The notes: generated from the sequence alone by a model not told the origin. Counted from the first letter of the stretch, positions 37,528 to 48,000 are shown. The stretch: DNA of 64,000 nucleotides from Aureimonas ureilytica DSM 18598 = NBRC 106430 (GCF_000382705.1 NZ_ARQE01000002.1:558001-622000); one strand, 5' to 3'. Made by a program: numbers and translations.

Positions 37528-39832
37528 TCGACTTCAGGGCCTTCCCCCGACCCGAGAGACTCGGATTGGTCATGAAATAACGCTGGGCGTTGAACGGCTG
37601 TTCGCCCTCGGAAGGCTCGATCCGCCGCGACGTTCCATCCGCCAGGACAGACCAGCTTTGTTGGTTGTCGAGGATATTAGCGAGCATGATCTGCGACAAG
37701 ACCTGGCTGTGGACGGTGGGCGTCGTGATCGGAATCAGGGTTTCCACGCGTCGATCCAGGTTGCGCGGCATCATGTCCGCCGAGCCCATGTAGACCAGCG
37801 CCTTTTCCGAGGGCAAGCCATGGCCGGCGCCGAAGCAGAAGATGCGGCTGTGCTCCAGGAAGCGGCCGACGATCGACTTGACGCGGATGTTTTCCGACAG
37901 GCCCGGCACGCGCGGCTTGAGGCAGCAGATGCCGCGCACCACGAGATCGATCTCGACGCCCGCCTGGCTCGCCCGATAGAGCGCGTCGATGATCTGCGGA
38001 TCGACCAGCGAGTTCATCTTCATCCAGATCTGGCCCTGGCGGCCCGCCTTCTCGTGCTCGATCTCCTCCTCGATATGCTGGAGAATGCGCTTGCGCAGCG
38101 AGAGCGGCGACATGGCGAGCTTGCGCAGCTCGGTCGGCTCGGCATAGCCGGTGATGTAGTTGAAGATATGCGCGACATCGTGGGCGATGTCGGGATCGGT
38201 CGTGAAGTAGCTGAGGTCGGTGTAGATCTTGGCGGTGATCGGGTGGTAGTTGCCCGTGCCCACATGGACGAAAGAGGTGAGCTTGCTTTCCTCGCGCCGC
38301 ACCACGAGCGACAGCTTGGAATGCGTCTTCTTCTCGATGAAGCCGAAGACGACCTGAACGCCGGCGCGCTCCAGATCGCGCGCCCAGCGAATGTTGGCCT
38401 CCTCGTCGAAGCGCGCCTTCAACTCCACCAGCGCCGTCACCGACTTGCCCGATTCGGCGGCGTCGATCAGAGCGCGCACGATCGGCGAGTCGTTGGAGGT
38501 GCGGTAGAGCGTCTGCTTGATCGCCACCACGTCCGGGTCACGCGCGGCCTGACGCAGGAACTGCACCACCACGTCGAAGCTCTCGTAGGGGTGGTGGATG
38601 ACGATGTCCTTCTCGCGGATCGCCGCGAAACAATCGCCGTTGTGCTCACGAATCCGCTCGGGGAAGCGCGGGATATAGGGGTCGAACTTGAGGTTGTCGC
38701 GCGGCAGCTTGACGATCTGCGACACCGAATCGAGCGCCAGGAGACCGTCCATCACCGAGATGCGGTTCTCGGCGACCCCGAGTTCGCCGGCCACGAAGTT
38801 GCGCAGGGATTCGGGCATCACATGGTCGAACTCGATACGGATCACCGAGCCGCGCCGACGCCGCTTCAAAGCCGTCTCGAACAGGCGCACGAGGTCCTCG
38901 GCCTCTTCCTCGACTTCGATATCGGAGTCTCTGATGATGCGGAACGTGCCCTGCCCCTTCACCCGGTAGCCTGGGAATAGCTTGGAGATGAAGGTCGCGA
39001 CCACGCTTTCGAGCGGCACGAAGCGGGCCTCGCCCTCGTCCGTCAGCGGCAGTTCCACGAAGCGTTGCAGCGCCACCGGCAGGCGCAGGAGCGCATTCAT
39101 CCCTTGCGAATCGCGCTCGCGCACGAGCGAGAGGGCCATGGTGAAGCCGAGATTGGGAATGAACGGGAACGGGTGCGCCGGATCGACCGAAAGCGGGGTG
39201 AGAACCGGAAAGATCGCCTCGTTGAAATGGCGCTCCAGCCAGTCGCGATCCTCGCGCTTCACGTCGCCGGCGCCCACGATCGAGATGCGCTCGGCCTTCA
39301 GTTCCTTCACCAGCGCGGCGAGCGAGGCCTGCTGCTCTTCCTGAAGGCTCGACACTTCGGCCAGGATGCGATCGAGCTGCTCCTGCGGGAGCAGGCCGTC
39401 GACGCTGCGCACCTCGACCTTCTCGCGCACCTGCCCCGCGAGACCGGCGACGCGCACCATGAAGAACTCATCGAGATTGCCGGCCGAGATCGACAGGAAG
39501 CGCACGCGCTCCAGAAGCGGATGCGCCGCGTTCTGCGACTCCTCCAGGACGCGCCGGTTGAACTGGAGCCAGGAAATCTCGCGGTTCACGTAGCGGTCGG
39601 CCGGCAGTTCGCTGACCACGGGCTCGGGCGGCGGGGCGGAGACCGGAACGATGCCGATCGCCTCCATCAGGGGCTGGTCGGGCAGCGGCTCGCTGTCGAA
39701 GCCCTCGTCCTCCAGTTCGTTCTCGGCATCGATCTCGGAGGCTTCGAGCGCCAGTTCCGCCTCCTCCACGCCGTCCGGGCTCGTGTCCACGGACGATTGT
39801 TGCGTCTTGTCGGAAGAGATCACGTCGCTCAT
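37475..39832 (-). CDS. ppk: polyphosphate kinase 1
   Basis: This 785-residue kinase makes polyphosphate from ATP. The core starts at about residue 80 ([20 protein letters not shown]). The catalytic half contains [16 protein letters not shown] and the two His-bearing PLD-like motifs [10 protein letters not shown] (autophosphorylated His) and [13 protein letters not shown]. An N-terminal ~78-residue extension is very acidic (runs such as [17 protein letters not shown]), unlike the E. coli enzyme. It is 62 bases downstream of hdaA and overlaps ppx. Confidence 0.96.
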   Translation of the reverse strand: MSDVISSDKTQQSSVDTSPDGVEEAELALEASEIDAENELEDEGFDSEPLPDQPLMEAIGIVPVSAPPPEPVVSELPADRYVNREISWLQFNRRVLEESQNAAHPLLERVRFLSISAGNLDEFFMVRVAGLAGQVREKVEVRSVDGLLPQEQLDRILAEVSSLQEEQQASLAALVKELKAERISIVGAGDVKREDRDWLERHFNEAIFPVLTPLSVDPAHPFPFIPNLGFTMALSLVRERDSQGMNALLRLPVALQRFVELPLTDEGEARFVPLESVVATFISKLFPGYRVKGQGTFRIIRDSDIEVEEEAEDLVRLFETALKRRRRGSVIRIEFDHVMPESLRNFVAGELGVAENRISVMDGLLALDSVSQIVKLPRDNLKFDPYIPRFPERIREHNGDCFAAIREKDIVIHHPYESFDVVVQFLRQAARDPDVVAIKQTLYRTSNDSPIVRALIDAAESGKSVTALVELKARFDEEANIRWARDLERAGVQVVFGFIEKKTHSKLSLVVRREESKLTSFVHVGTGNYHPITAKIYTDLSYFTTDPDIAHDVAHIFNYITGYAEPTELRKLAMSPLSLRKRILQHIEEEIEHEKAGRQGQIWMKMNSLVDPQIIDALYRASQAGVEIDLVVRGICCLKPRVPGLSENIRVKSIVGRFLEHSRIFCFGAGHGLPSEKALVYMGSADMMPRNLDRRVETLIPITTPTVHSQVLSQIMLANILDNQQSWSVLADGTSRRIEPSEGEQPFNAQRYFMTNPSLSGRGKALKSNAPKLIARQRAEHSRFD

Positions 39833-39894
39833 GCCCAGCCGTCGCCTCGAAAAATGCAGTTACTTGGTCGCCTTAAGGAAGTTGCACGACTGTT

Positions 39895-40587
39895 TCATGA
39901 CTGTCGGGCCTTCTCCTCCTCCATTTCGCTCAAAATGCGCTGGAGAAGCGTGCGCGAGATGCGTTCCTTGGAGGCGAGCGCCTCCAGATCCAGCCGCCGG
40001 ATCAGGTCCGCCGCCGCGTCCAGCGAGCGCTCCATGCGCGTCACGGCGTAGTCGATCAACCGCGGATCGAGCTCGATCTGCCGATCCGCCGCGAGCTTCA
40101 TGAGAACGCCGGAGAGAAGCATCTCGTCGGGTGCGCGCAGCTCCGCCACGGTCGCGGCGCGAAGGCGCGACAGGAGATCGGGCAGACGGAACGGCAGCGC
40201 GCTCGCCGGCACGCGGGAGGTCAGAAGCACCGTACCGCCGCCGAGCCGGGCCGCGTTCAGAAGCTGGAAAAGCTCGGTTTCATCGAACCCCGCCCGGTCG
40301 ACATCCTCCACCAGCGCCGCGAAGGGCGTCCGGCTGATGAGGTCGGCGGCCGCCTCGCCCGGCCGGTAGGGCGTGGCGTCAGCGCCTTCCGCCCAGGCGG
40401 TCGCGAGATGGGTCTTGCCCGAGCCGACCGGGCCGACCACAAAGAGCACGGGATGCGGCCAGTTCGGCCAGGCGTCCACGGCGCCGACCGCGAGCGCATT
40501 GCCCTCGCCGACCACGAGGTCGTCGCGCGCGAGCGAGGGACTGGGCGAAAGGTCGAAGGGTATCTGCGAGGGCTGACGCACGATCAA
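39895..40587 (-). CDS. hdaA: HdaA-like DnaA regulator (Hda homologue)
   Basis: This 230-residue AAA+ protein resembles the central domain of DnaA without the DNA-binding domain. It has Walker A GPVGSGKT (52-59), a Walker B-like ALVEDVDRAG and sensor-1 TVLLTSRVPASA. The N-terminus contains QIPFDLSPSPS, the place where Hda proteins bind the beta clamp. It promotes ATP hydrolysis by DnaA after initiation. ATGA overlap (4 bases) with the preceding permease gene indicates coupling; hdaA-ppk order is conserved in rhizobia. Confidence 0.9.
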   Translation of the reverse strand: MIVRQPSQIPFDLSPSPSLARDDLVVGEGNALAVGAVDAWPNWPHPVLFVVGPVGSGKTHLATAWAEGADATPYRPGEAAADLISRTPFAALVEDVDRAGFDETELFQLLNAARLGGGTVLLTSRVPASALPFRLPDLLSRLRAATVAELRAPDEMLLSGVLMKLAADRQIELDPRLIDYAVTRMERSLDAAADLIRRLDLEALASKERISRTLLQRILSEMEEEKARQS

Positions 40588-41753
40588 CCGGACTTTCCCG
40601 TTTTCGGATCGAACTGGTTCTTCAAGGCGAGTTCCAGATTGCCTCCTTCGATCTCGCGCGGCGCGCCGACCTCGATCGTGCGCCCGAAATACATTTCGCT
40701 TTCCAGATATTTATGGATGGCGAAGCGAACGAGAACCCCGACCGCCGCCGCCGCCGGCACCGCCATCAGAAGGCCGACGAAGCCGAAGATCGCGCCGAAG
40801 GCGAAGAGCGCGAACATCAGCCAGACCGGATGAAGGCCGACCGACGCGCCGACAAGCTTGGGCTGGAGGATGTTTCCTTCCACGAACTGCCCGGTGAAGA
40901 AGACGCCGGCCGTCGCCGCCACCCAGACCCAGTCCGGCGAGAACTGCACGAGCGCGACGCCGATCGCCACGATCAGGCCGATCGCCGAGCCGACATAGGG
41001 AACGAAGGAGATGATGCCGGCGAAGAAACCGATGAGGAGGCCGAAATTCAGCCCGACCAGCGTCAGGCCGACGGCGTAATAGGTGCCGAGGATCAGGCAG
41101 ACGCTGCCCTGTCCGCGCACGAAGCCGGCCACCGCGCGGTCGATGTCGCGCGCCAGACGCCGCACCGTCGCCACATGCTGGCGCGGCACGAGCGCGTCGA
41201 TCTTGGCGATCATCCGGTCCCAGTCGAGAAGCAGATAGAAAGCGACGACGGGCGTCACCACGAAGAGCGAAACGAAGTTCACGACCGCCAGGCTCGAGGA
41301 CCAGAGCGAGGCGACAAGCGCCGTCGTGTAGCCGGAGAGCTGGCGCACCAGCGCCTGGAAATCCTGCCGGAGGGTCTGGTCGTCGCCATTGAAGAAGCGC
41401 GACAGCGAACCGTTTCGCATCTCCAGCGCCAGTTCCTGCAAGCGGCCGAGATATTGCGGCAGGCGATCCACGAAGCCCGACACCTGCGAGCCGATCACCG
41501 GCACGACGATCAGGATCACCAGCGCGATCACGATCACGAAGCCGATCAGGATCAGGAGGCTCGCGGCCAGCCGGGACAGGCCCCGCCGCACCAGCCAGTC
41601 GGCGATCGGATCGAGGAAATAGGCCATCACCATGCCGAGGACGAAGGGCAGGAGAATGCCCCGGAACAGCCAGAGCGACAGGCCGAGACCGAGCGCGGCC
41701 AGACTCCAGAAGAGAATCTGGCGCTTCAGGAGCTTGGCGCGATCTTGAACCAT
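40584..41753 (-). CDS. AI-2E/PerM family membrane protein
   Basis: This 389-residue protein has about eight transmembrane helices in the UPF0118/AI-2E transporter pattern: three N-terminal helices, a periplasmic amphipathic region (about 100-170), then a helical core with GIISFVPYVGSAIGLIVAIG and GNILQPKLVGASVGLHPVWL. Family members include TqsA and a Na+/H+ antiporter; the substrate here is unknown. ATG 41753 gives the standard basic start. It overlaps hdaA by 4 bases and is divergent from purM. Confidence 0.9.
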   Translation of the reverse strand: MVQDRAKLLKRQILFWSLAALGLGLSLWLFRGILLPFVLGMVMAYFLDPIADWLVRRGLSRLAASLLILIGFVIVIALVILIVVPVIGSQVSGFVDRLPQYLGRLQELALEMRNGSLSRFFNGDDQTLRQDFQALVRQLSGYTTALVASLWSSSLAVVNFVSLFVVTPVVAFYLLLDWDRMIAKIDALVPRQHVATVRRLARDIDRAVAGFVRGQGSVCLILGTYYAVGLTLVGLNFGLLIGFFAGIISFVPYVGSAIGLIVAIGVALVQFSPDWVWVAATAGVFFTGQFVEGNILQPKLVGASVGLHPVWLMFALFAFGAIFGFVGLLMAVPAAAAVGVLVRFAIHKYLESEMYFGRTIEVGAPREIEGGNLELALKNQFDPKTGKSG

Positions 41754-42090
41754 CCAGACAGGGCTCCGAGGCGCGAACCGGCGCGAAAGGCGGCCGGCGC
41801 ATGAGCCCGCCGGTTCTTCGAGATAGGCAGCGCTTCGGGAGGGGGTCAAGTCCTGCCCGGGCGGGATGTGGAGAGAGGGGACAATCGCGCCGGGACCAGC
41901 GGCGCGGCCGGGACAAGAGCCGCCCTCTTCACCCATCCTTTACCCTTGCGCGGCGGCGGTGGCGATCCGCTCGCGGACCGTCTCCATTTCGCCGAAGCGC
42001 GACGGCTCAGAATCGGTTATTCGTGCGGCAGCCAAGGACTTGCCCGCGCGGTTCGATCGTGCGAACTCGCCCCAAAGGGGAAACACTGCC
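41754..42090. promoter_or_regulatory. divergent region between perM-like gene and purM
   Basis: These 337 bases hold the promoters of two divergent operons. AAAGGGG at 42075-42081 is the purM ribosome site. No riboswitch, repeat or RNA gene is recognised. Confidence 0.5.
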
Positions 42091-43161
42091 ATGACCGCCG
42101 AGACCCAAAACGGTTTGACCTATGCCGAAGCCGGCGTCGACATCGACGCGGGCAACGAACTCGTCCACCGCATCAAGCCGCTGGTGCGCTCGACGCGCCG
42201 GCCGGGCGCCGATGGCGAGATCGGCGGGTTCGGCGGCTTGTTCGATCTGAAGGCGGCAGGCTTCACCGACCCGGTTCTGGTGGCCGCCAATGACGGCGTC
42301 GGCACCAAGCTGAAGATCGCGATCGACGCGGGAAAACACGACACGATCGGCGTCGACCTCGTGGCCATGTGCGTCAACGACCTCGTGGTGCAAGGCGCCG
42401 AGCCGCTCTTCTTCCTCGACTATTTCGCGACCGGCAAGCTCGACCCGGCGCAGGGCGAGGCGATCGTCGCCGGCATCGCCGAGGGCTGCCGGCAGGCCGG
42501 CTGCGCGCTGATCGGCGGCGAGACGGCCGAAATGCCCGGCCTCTACGCCGAGAAGGATTACGACCTCGCGGGCTTCGCCGTTGGCGCGGCCGAGCGCGGA
42601 CGCCTTCTGCCGAGCGCCGAACTCACCGAGGGCGACGTCATTCTCGGCCTCGCCTCCTCGGGCGTCCATTCCAACGGCTATTCGCTGGTTCGGCGCATCG
42701 TCGAGCGGGCGGGCGCGGCCTATGACGCCCCTGCCCCGTTCGATGCCGGCCGGACGCTTGCCGAGGCGCTCTTGGAGCCGACGCGCATCTATGTGAAGCC
42801 GCTTCTCGCCGCGATCCGCGCCGGCGACGGCGTCAAGGCGCTCGCCCACATCACCGGCGGCGGCTTCCCCGAGAACATTCCCCGCGTCCTGCCCGATCAC
42901 CTGCGCGCCGATATCGACCTTCCGGCCGTCGCCGTTCCCCCCGTCTTCGGCTGGCTGGCGAAACAGGGCGGCGTGGCGCAGGCCGAAATGCTGCGCACCT
43001 TCAATTGCGGCGTCGGCATGATCGTGGTCGTCGCGGAAGCGGACGCCGCCTCGATCGCAGCGATCCTTCAGAGCGAAGGCGAGACCGTGGTTCCGCTCGG
43101 CCGCATCCTCGCGCGCAAGGACGGCCCGGCCGTCACCTTCAACGGCGAGCTCGCGCTTTGA
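42091..43161 (+). CDS. purM: phosphoribosylformylglycinamidine cyclo-ligase
   Basis: This 356-residue AIR synthetase catalyses ring closure in purine synthesis. It has the family segments [44 protein letters not shown] and [19 protein letters not shown] 42091 follows an AAAGGGG ribosome site. Its stop overlaps the purN start by 3 bases. Confidence 0.97.
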   Translation: MTAETQNGLTYAEAGVDIDAGNELVHRIKPLVRSTRRPGADGEIGGFGGLFDLKAAGFTDPVLVAANDGVGTKLKIAIDAGKHDTIGVDLVAMCVNDLVVQGAEPLFFLDYFATGKLDPAQGEAIVAGIAEGCRQAGCALIGGETAEMPGLYAEKDYDLAGFAVGAAERGRLLPSAELTEGDVILGLASSGVHSNGYSLVRRIVERAGAAYDAPAPFDAGRTLAEALLEPTRIYVKPLLAAIRAGDGVKALAHITGGGFPENIPRVLPDHLRADIDLPAVAVPPVFGWLAKQGGVAQAEMLRTFNCGVGMIVVVAEADAASIAAILQSEGETVVPLGRILARKDGPAVTFNGELAL

Positions 43162-43844
43162 ACGGATCGGCCCGCAAGCGGGTCGCGGTCCTGATCTCGG
43201 GACGCGGCTCCAACATGAAGGCGCTGATCGAAGCGGCGAAGGCGCCCGACTATCCGGCCGAGATCGTCCTCGTTCTGTCGAACCGCCCGGATGCGGGCGG
43301 GCTGGAAACGGCCCGCGAGGCCGGCATCGAAGCCGTGGCCGTCGATCACAAGCCCTTCGCCTCGCGCGAGGCGCACGAGGCCGAGGTCAACGCGGCGCTC
43401 GACCGGGCGCGGCCCGACATCGTCTGCCTCGCCGGCTACATGCGCTTGCTGACGCCGGGCTTCACGGCGCGCTGGGCCGGGCGCATGATCAATGTCCATC
43501 CCTCGCTCCTGCCGCTCTTTCCCGGCCTGCACACGCATGAGCGCGCCATCGCGGCGGGCGCACGTCTGCATGGCTGCACCGTGCATTTCGTGACGGAGGT
43601 CATGGACGAAGGCCCGATCATCGGACAGGCCGTGGTTCCCGTTCGCCCGGACGACACGCCGGACGGTCTCGCCGCGCGGCTGATCCCGGTGGAGCATCGG
43701 CTTTATGTCGAAAGCCTCGCGCTCGTCGCTTCGGGCGGCGTCGCGATGGAGGGCGCCCGCTCGCAGTTTGCCGGCGGATCGTCGGACGCCAAGGCGCCGG
43801 CGCTTCTGTCGGTCGGTGGCCGGAGCCTTCTTCTCCAAGATTAA
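43158..43844 (+). CDS. purN: phosphoribosylglycinamide formyltransferase
   Basis: This 228-residue GAR transformylase uses 10-formyl-tetrahydrofolate. It begins [20 protein letters not shown], and catalytic residues lie in [13 protein letters not shown] (Asn, His) and [14 protein letters not shown] (Asp). I assign the TTG at 43158, overlapping the purM stop (TTGA), as start because no ATG lies before the first strand. This implies coupled translation with purM. Confidence 0.94.
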   Translation: MNGSARKRVAVLISGRGSNMKALIEAAKAPDYPAEIVLVLSNRPDAGGLETAREAGIEAVAVDHKPFASREAHEAEVNAALDRARPDIVCLAGYMRLLTPGFTARWAGRMINVHPSLLPLFPGLHTHERAIAAGARLHGCTVHFVTEVMDEGPIIGQAVVPVRPDDTPDGLAARLIPVEHRLYVESLALVASGGVAMEGARSQFAGGSSDAKAPALLSVGGRSLLLQD

Positions 43845-43924
43845 CGAAGCTTCACGAAGCGAAGCGGAACCATCATCGTCAGCCACCCATTCAAGCGTCG
43901 AAATGTCGCACGAAGGAGGCTTCG

Positions 43925-44518
43925 ATGGTTCCGCTTTCCGACTTTTCCGACAAGACGGTCCGGCGGAAAGCCGCCGAAACGCAGCGCCACATGCGCGATC
44001 ACTGGACGTTCTACGCTTTCCAGGGCGCGCTTCTGATCGTCGTCGGCGTTCTTGCCCTCGCCGTCCCGCTCGCGGCGACGCTGGCATCCACGATCTTCTT
44101 CGGCTGGCTCATGCTGATCGCCGGTGTGGTCGGCATCGTGTCGGCTCTGCGCGCCAAGGGAGCGCCGGGCTTCTGGTCCCATGTGCTTCTCGCCGCGCTC
44201 GCGGCGGTGCTGGGTGTCGTGATCCTCTTCAACCCGGTGGCGGGCGCGATCACGCTGACCTGGGCCCTTGCGGCTTACTTCGTGATGGTGGGCGTCGCCT
44301 GCTTCTCGATCGCAAGGGCCGTGAAGGCCTCGACGGGCCAGCACCTCGTCCTGTTCGCCTCGGGCGTCCTGAACGTCGTGCTCGCCGCGATCCTCGTTCT
44401 CGGCCTGCCGGGCACCGCCGTCTGGGCGATCGGCGTCTATCTCGGCATTTCCTTCATCTCCTCGGGCGTCGGCCTTCTGGCCGCGGCCATCCACGCCCGG
44501 AAGAGCGCGGGGGTCTAA
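43925..44518 (+). CDS. HdeD family acid-resistance-type membrane protein (DUF308)
   Basis: This 197-residue protein has a charged N-terminus and six hydrophobic helices in three hairpin repeats, the DUF308/HdeD architecture. HdeD helps acid resistance in E. coli at high cell density; the role here is not proven. GAAGGAGG lies just before ATG 43925. It is a single gene and ends at a large inverted-repeat intergenic region. Confidence 0.88.
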   Translation: MVPLSDFSDKTVRRKAAETQRHMRDHWTFYAFQGALLIVVGVLALAVPLAATLASTIFFGWLMLIAGVVGIVSALRAKGAPGFWSHVLLAALAAVLGVVILFNPVAGAITLTWALAAYFVMVGVACFSIARAVKASTGQHLVLFASGVLNVVLAAILVLGLPGTAVWAIGVYLGISFISSGVGLLAAAIHARKSAGV

Positions 44519-44680
44519 GAGCCGGGGGCAGAACCCTGTGGCGGAGAGCCGGCGAGGGATTTTCGTTCCCGGCGAGGCGCCGAGCGGAGGCGATGCAGCG
44601 CATCGGCGAGCATCGGCAACGACGATCGGGGACGGAAAGACCCGGCGGATCGACCCGAAGGGTTTTTGTCCCCGGCTCTA
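44518..44680. repeat. intergenic segment bounded by ~20-base inverted repeats
   Basis: The left arm from 44518 (AGAGCCGGGGGCAGAACCCT) matches the reverse complement of the right arm ending 44679 (AGGGTTTTTGTCCCCGGCTC) with few mismatches. Between them about 120 bases contain further small hairpins (for example GCGATGC/GCATCGC-like around 44589). The arms touch the stop codons of the two convergent genes. It may be an extended bidirectional terminator, a structured RNA or a small mobile repeat. Confidence 0.55.
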
Positions 44681-46783
44681 AACCGCCCGCAGCCACACCT
44701 TGTTGTCATGGAAGGCCGCGCCCCCGAAGGGCGCGGCCGCATCCGCGCCGGTGAGGACGTTGATGCCCTCCCCGCGCTCGAAGGCGCCGTTCGGCCAGAG
44801 GCCCTCGTGGATGAGAACGCCGGGCTTGGCCGCCGGGTCGATCTTCAAGGGCAGCACGATTTCCCCACGCGGATTGCCGATCTCGACGCGCTGTCCATCG
44901 CCGAGCCCGAGCCGCGCGGCGTCGTCGGGATGGATTTTCAGCTCCGGCCGGCCCTCGCGCTTTCGCGAGCCTTCGGTTTCGGCAAAGCTCGAATTCAGGA
45001 ACTGCCGGGCCGGCGGTGTCGCCAGACGGAACGGATGGTCGGCGTCGACCTCCTCGATCAGCCCGGCATGGTCGGGGAAACGGGGCAGTTTCTCGACCGG
45101 GCCGAGAAGGCCCATGGATTCCGGCGGCCGGTTCGGCGCGTCGAGCCCGGCCCAATCGACCTGGAAGCGGAAGCGGCCGGTCTCGGTCGCGAAACCGCCG
45201 AGGAAATGCGAGTCCTCGAAGCCCGGCTGCACGTCCAGCCAGCGCTCGGCTTCGAGCGAGGCCAGCCCCTCGTAGCCGCTGCGCTGGAGAAGATCGTCGA
45301 TCAGCTGGCGCTCCGTCAGGCCGAAACCCGGACGGTCCGCGACGCCGAGGCGCTTGGCAAGCTCTTCGATGACGAAATGGTTGGTGCGCACCGTCTCGGG
45401 ATGCTCGATGAGCTTCGGCCCGAACAGGATGTGGCTCTGCCCGCCGCCGCGATAAATGTCGTCATATTCCATCGAGGTCGCGGCCGGCAGCACGAGGTCA
45501 GCGAGCCGGGCCGTGTCCGTCATGAACTGCTCGTGGACGGCGACGAAGAGATCCTCGCGCAGGAGACCGCGCACGACGTCGCGCTGCTCGGGCGCGACAT
45601 TGGCCGGGTTGGTGTTCTGCACCAGCATGGCCGTGACCGGCGGACCGCCCGCCAGCGCGCCGGCGTCGCCCGTCAGCACGGCGCCGATGCGCGACTGGTC
45701 GAGATGGCGGATCGAGGCGTCCTGATCACCGAGGCCCTCGATCAGCGCCTTGTCGAAGCGCCAGAGCGCGCCGTTGTTGTGGAAGGCACCGCCGCCTTCA
45801 TATTGCCAATGGCCGTAGACGGTCGGCACGGACAGCGCCGCGTGCATGGCCACCGCGCCGTTGCGCTGGCGCGAGAAACCGTAGCCGAGCCGGAAGAAGC
45901 TGCGCTGCGTGCGGCCGATCAGGGCGGCGAAGCGCTCGATCTCTTCCACCGAAAGGCCCGTGATGGCGCTCGCCCAGTCCGGCGTGCGCGTTTGAAGATG
46001 CGCCTCCAGACCAGCCGGATCGTCGCCATAGCGCGCGAGATAGGCGCGGTCGGCAGTGCCATCGCGGAAGGCGATGTGCATGAGGGCGCAGGCGAGCGCG
46101 CCGTCCGTGCCCGGCCGCAGCTTCAGCGCGAGGTCGGCCTGTTTCATGGTCGGATTGTCGTAGATGTCGATCACGACGATCGGCGCGCCGCGCTCCTTGC
46201 GGGCGCGGATGGCGTGGGTCATGACATTGACTTGCGTCGCCACCGCATTCGTGCCCCAGATCACCACGCAGTCGGACTTGGCCATCTCGCGCGGATCGAC
46301 GCCGGCGAGCTTGCCGGTGCCGGCGACGAAGCCGGTCCAGGCGAGATTGGTGCAGATCGTGTCGAACTCGCCCGAATAGCGCTTGGCGTGGCGCAGGCGG
46401 TTGATGCCGTCGCGCTGCACGAGGCCCATCGTGCCGGCATAGTAATAGGGCCAGACGGCTTCCGAGCCGTAACGCGCCTCGGCTTGCAGAAACTTCTCGG
46501 CCACGAGGTCGAGCGCGTCGTCCCAGCCGATCTCGCGCCAGCCGCCCTCGCCCTTGGCGCCCATGCGCTGAAGCGGCTTCAGGAGCCGGTCGGGATGGTG
46601 GACGCGCTCGGCATAGCGCGCGACCTTGGCGCAGATGACGCCGGCCGTGTAGCTGTTGCCCTCCGCCCCGCGCACCCGGCCGATGCGGTTGGGGGCGAGG
46701 ATCTCCACCTCGAGCGCGCAGGTCGAGGGGCAATCATGCGGGCAGGCGGTGAAGCCGGTGCGGGGCGAGACGTGCTGGTTCAT
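44678..46783 (-). CDS. molybdopterin-dependent oxidoreductase, cytoplasmic
   Basis: This 701-residue protein of the DMSO reductase superfamily has an N-terminal [4Fe-4S] motif (C-x3-C-x3-C in CPHDCPSTC, fourth Cys in GVICAK about residue 51). Molybdopterin domains follow (about 60-560; VIWGTNAVATQVNV, LVQNTNPANVAPEQ, LVLPAATSMEYDD), then the C-terminal dinucleotide-binding domain (about 590-700). There is no Tat signal, so it should act in the cytoplasm. No subunit, chaperone or electron-carrier genes adjoin. Substrate is unknown. MoaD and MoaE for the cofactor are in the same window at 54122. Confidence 0.9.
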   Translation of the reverse strand: MNQHVSPRTGFTACPHDCPSTCALEVEILAPNRIGRVRGAEGNSYTAGVICAKVARYAERVHHPDRLLKPLQRMGAKGEGGWREIGWDDALDLVAEKFLQAEARYGSEAVWPYYYAGTMGLVQRDGINRLRHAKRYSGEFDTICTNLAWTGFVAGTGKLAGVDPREMAKSDCVVIWGTNAVATQVNVMTHAIRARKERGAPIVVIDIYDNPTMKQADLALKLRPGTDGALACALMHIAFRDGTADRAYLARYGDDPAGLEAHLQTRTPDWASAITGLSVEEIERFAALIGRTQRSFFRLGYGFSRQRNGAVAMHAALSVPTVYGHWQYEGGGAFHNNGALWRFDKALIEGLGDQDASIRHLDQSRIGAVLTGDAGALAGGPPVTAMLVQNTNPANVAPEQRDVVRGLLREDLFVAVHEQFMTDTARLADLVLPAATSMEYDDIYRGGGQSHILFGPKLIEHPETVRTNHFVIEELAKRLGVADRPGFGLTERQLIDDLLQRSGYEGLASLEAERWLDVQPGFEDSHFLGGFATETGRFRFQVDWAGLDAPNRPPESMGLLGPVEKLPRFPDHAGLIEEVDADHPFRLATPPARQFLNSSFAETEGSRKREGRPELKIHPDDAARLGLGDGQRVEIGNPRGEIVLPLKIDPAAKPGVLIHEGLWPNGAFERGEGINVLTGADAAAPFGGAAFHDNKVWLRAV

Positions 46784-46853
46784 GGGCCGACCCTATCGCA
46801 CGGCGCGCCCTCGGCCCCAATTCAATTTGCGAATGAGAACCATCAAAAGCCGT

Positions 46854-46879
46854 GAGGCCGCCTCTCGCGAAGCGGCCTC
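46854..46879 (-). terminator. terminator after the Old Yellow Enzyme gene
   Basis: GAGGCCGC and GCGGCCTC form a perfect 8-base stem over a 10-base loop just past the stop at 46888. The leftward strand then reads ACGGCTTTTG. Confidence 0.7.
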
Positions 46880-46887
46880 GGGCGATG

Positions 46888-48000
46888 TCAGGCGGCGTGG
46901 CTGTAGCGCGCCACCTCTTCCGGCGTCAGCGCCGGATAGTCGGTGTAGCCATGCTCGTCGCCGCCATAGAACGTGTTGTTGTCCCACTCGTTCAGCGGCG
47001 CGCCGAGGCGCAGGCGCGTGACGAGATCGGGGTTGGAAATGAAGAGCTTGCCGAAACAGACGAGGTCGATCTCGCCGTCGTCCAGCCGCTTCTTGGCGAG
47101 TTCGACGTCATATTCGTTGTTGCCCATGTAGGTGCCGTGGAAGCGCTGGCGCAGGGCGTGGTAGTCGAACCCGTCCTTGCCGCGATCGCCGCCCGTCTGG
47201 CCCTCGATCACGTGGAGATAGAGAAGCCCGCGCTTGTCGAGCGCCTCGACATAGGCGTTGAAGAGGCCCTGCTGATCGCTTTCGCTGGAGCCGCCCATGA
47301 CCGTGACGGGCGAGATGCGGATGCCGACATGCTCCTTGTCCCAGGCCGCCACCACGGCGTCCACGACTTCCAGCGGGAAGCGCATCCGGTTCTCGATCGA
47401 GCCGCCATAGCGGTCGGTGCGCGTGTTCGTGCCGTCGCGCAGGAACTGGTCGAGGAGATAGCCATTGGCCGAATGGACCTCGACGCCGTCGAAGCCGGCC
47501 GCCCGCGCGTTGCGCGTCGCCTTGACGTAATCCTGGATCACGCGCGGCAGATCGCTTTCATCGAGCGCGCGGGGCTCGACATGATCCTTGAAGCCTTCTT
47601 CCGTGAAGGCCTTGCCGCTCGGCTTCACCGCCGAGGGGGCGACCGGCAGCGCGCCGTTCGGCTGAAGGTCGGGATGCGAGATGCGGCCGACATGCCAGAG
47701 CTGGAGCACGATCTTGCCGCCTTCGGCATGAACCGCGTCCGTCACCTTCTTCCACTCGGTGACCTGTTCGTCGGAATAGATGCCAGGCGTCCAGGCATAG
47801 CCGCGCCCTTCGACGGAAATGTTGGTCGCCTCGGAAATGATGAGGCCGGCGCCGGCGCGCTGGCGGTAATATTCGACATGCATCGCCTTCGGCACACCGT
47901 CGGACGTGGCGCGAGAGCGGGTCAGCGGCGCCATGACGGTGCGGTTCGACAGGTTGAGCGGACCGAGGTCGAACGATTCGAAGAGCTTGGTATGAGCCAT
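46888..48000 (-). CDS. Old Yellow Enzyme family alkene reductase (NemA-like)
   Basis: This 370-residue FMN protein reduces activated C=C bonds or nitro compounds with NAD(P)H. Family segments are NRTVMAPLTRSRA, IVLQLWHVGRISHP, the substrate-binding GVEVHSANGYLLDQFL (His/Asn pair) and DRYGGSIENRMRFPLEVVDA. ATG 48000 is standard. It is divergent from rlmJ with a 130-base gap; no linked repressor is seen. Confidence 0.94.
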   Translation of the reverse strand: MAHTKLFESFDLGPLNLSNRTVMAPLTRSRATSDGVPKAMHVEYYRQRAGAGLIISEATNISVEGRGYAWTPGIYSDEQVTEWKKVTDAVHAEGGKIVLQLWHVGRISHPDLQPNGALPVAPSAVKPSGKAFTEEGFKDHVEPRALDESDLPRVIQDYVKATRNARAAGFDGVEVHSANGYLLDQFLRDGTNTRTDRYGGSIENRMRFPLEVVDAVVAAWDKEHVGIRISPVTVMGGSSESDQQGLFNAYVEALDKRGLLYLHVIEGQTGGDRGKDGFDYHALRQRFHGTYMGNNEYDVELAKKRLDDGEIDLVCFGKLFISNPDLVTRLRLGAPLNEWDNNTFYGGDEHGYTDYPALTPEEVARYSHAA

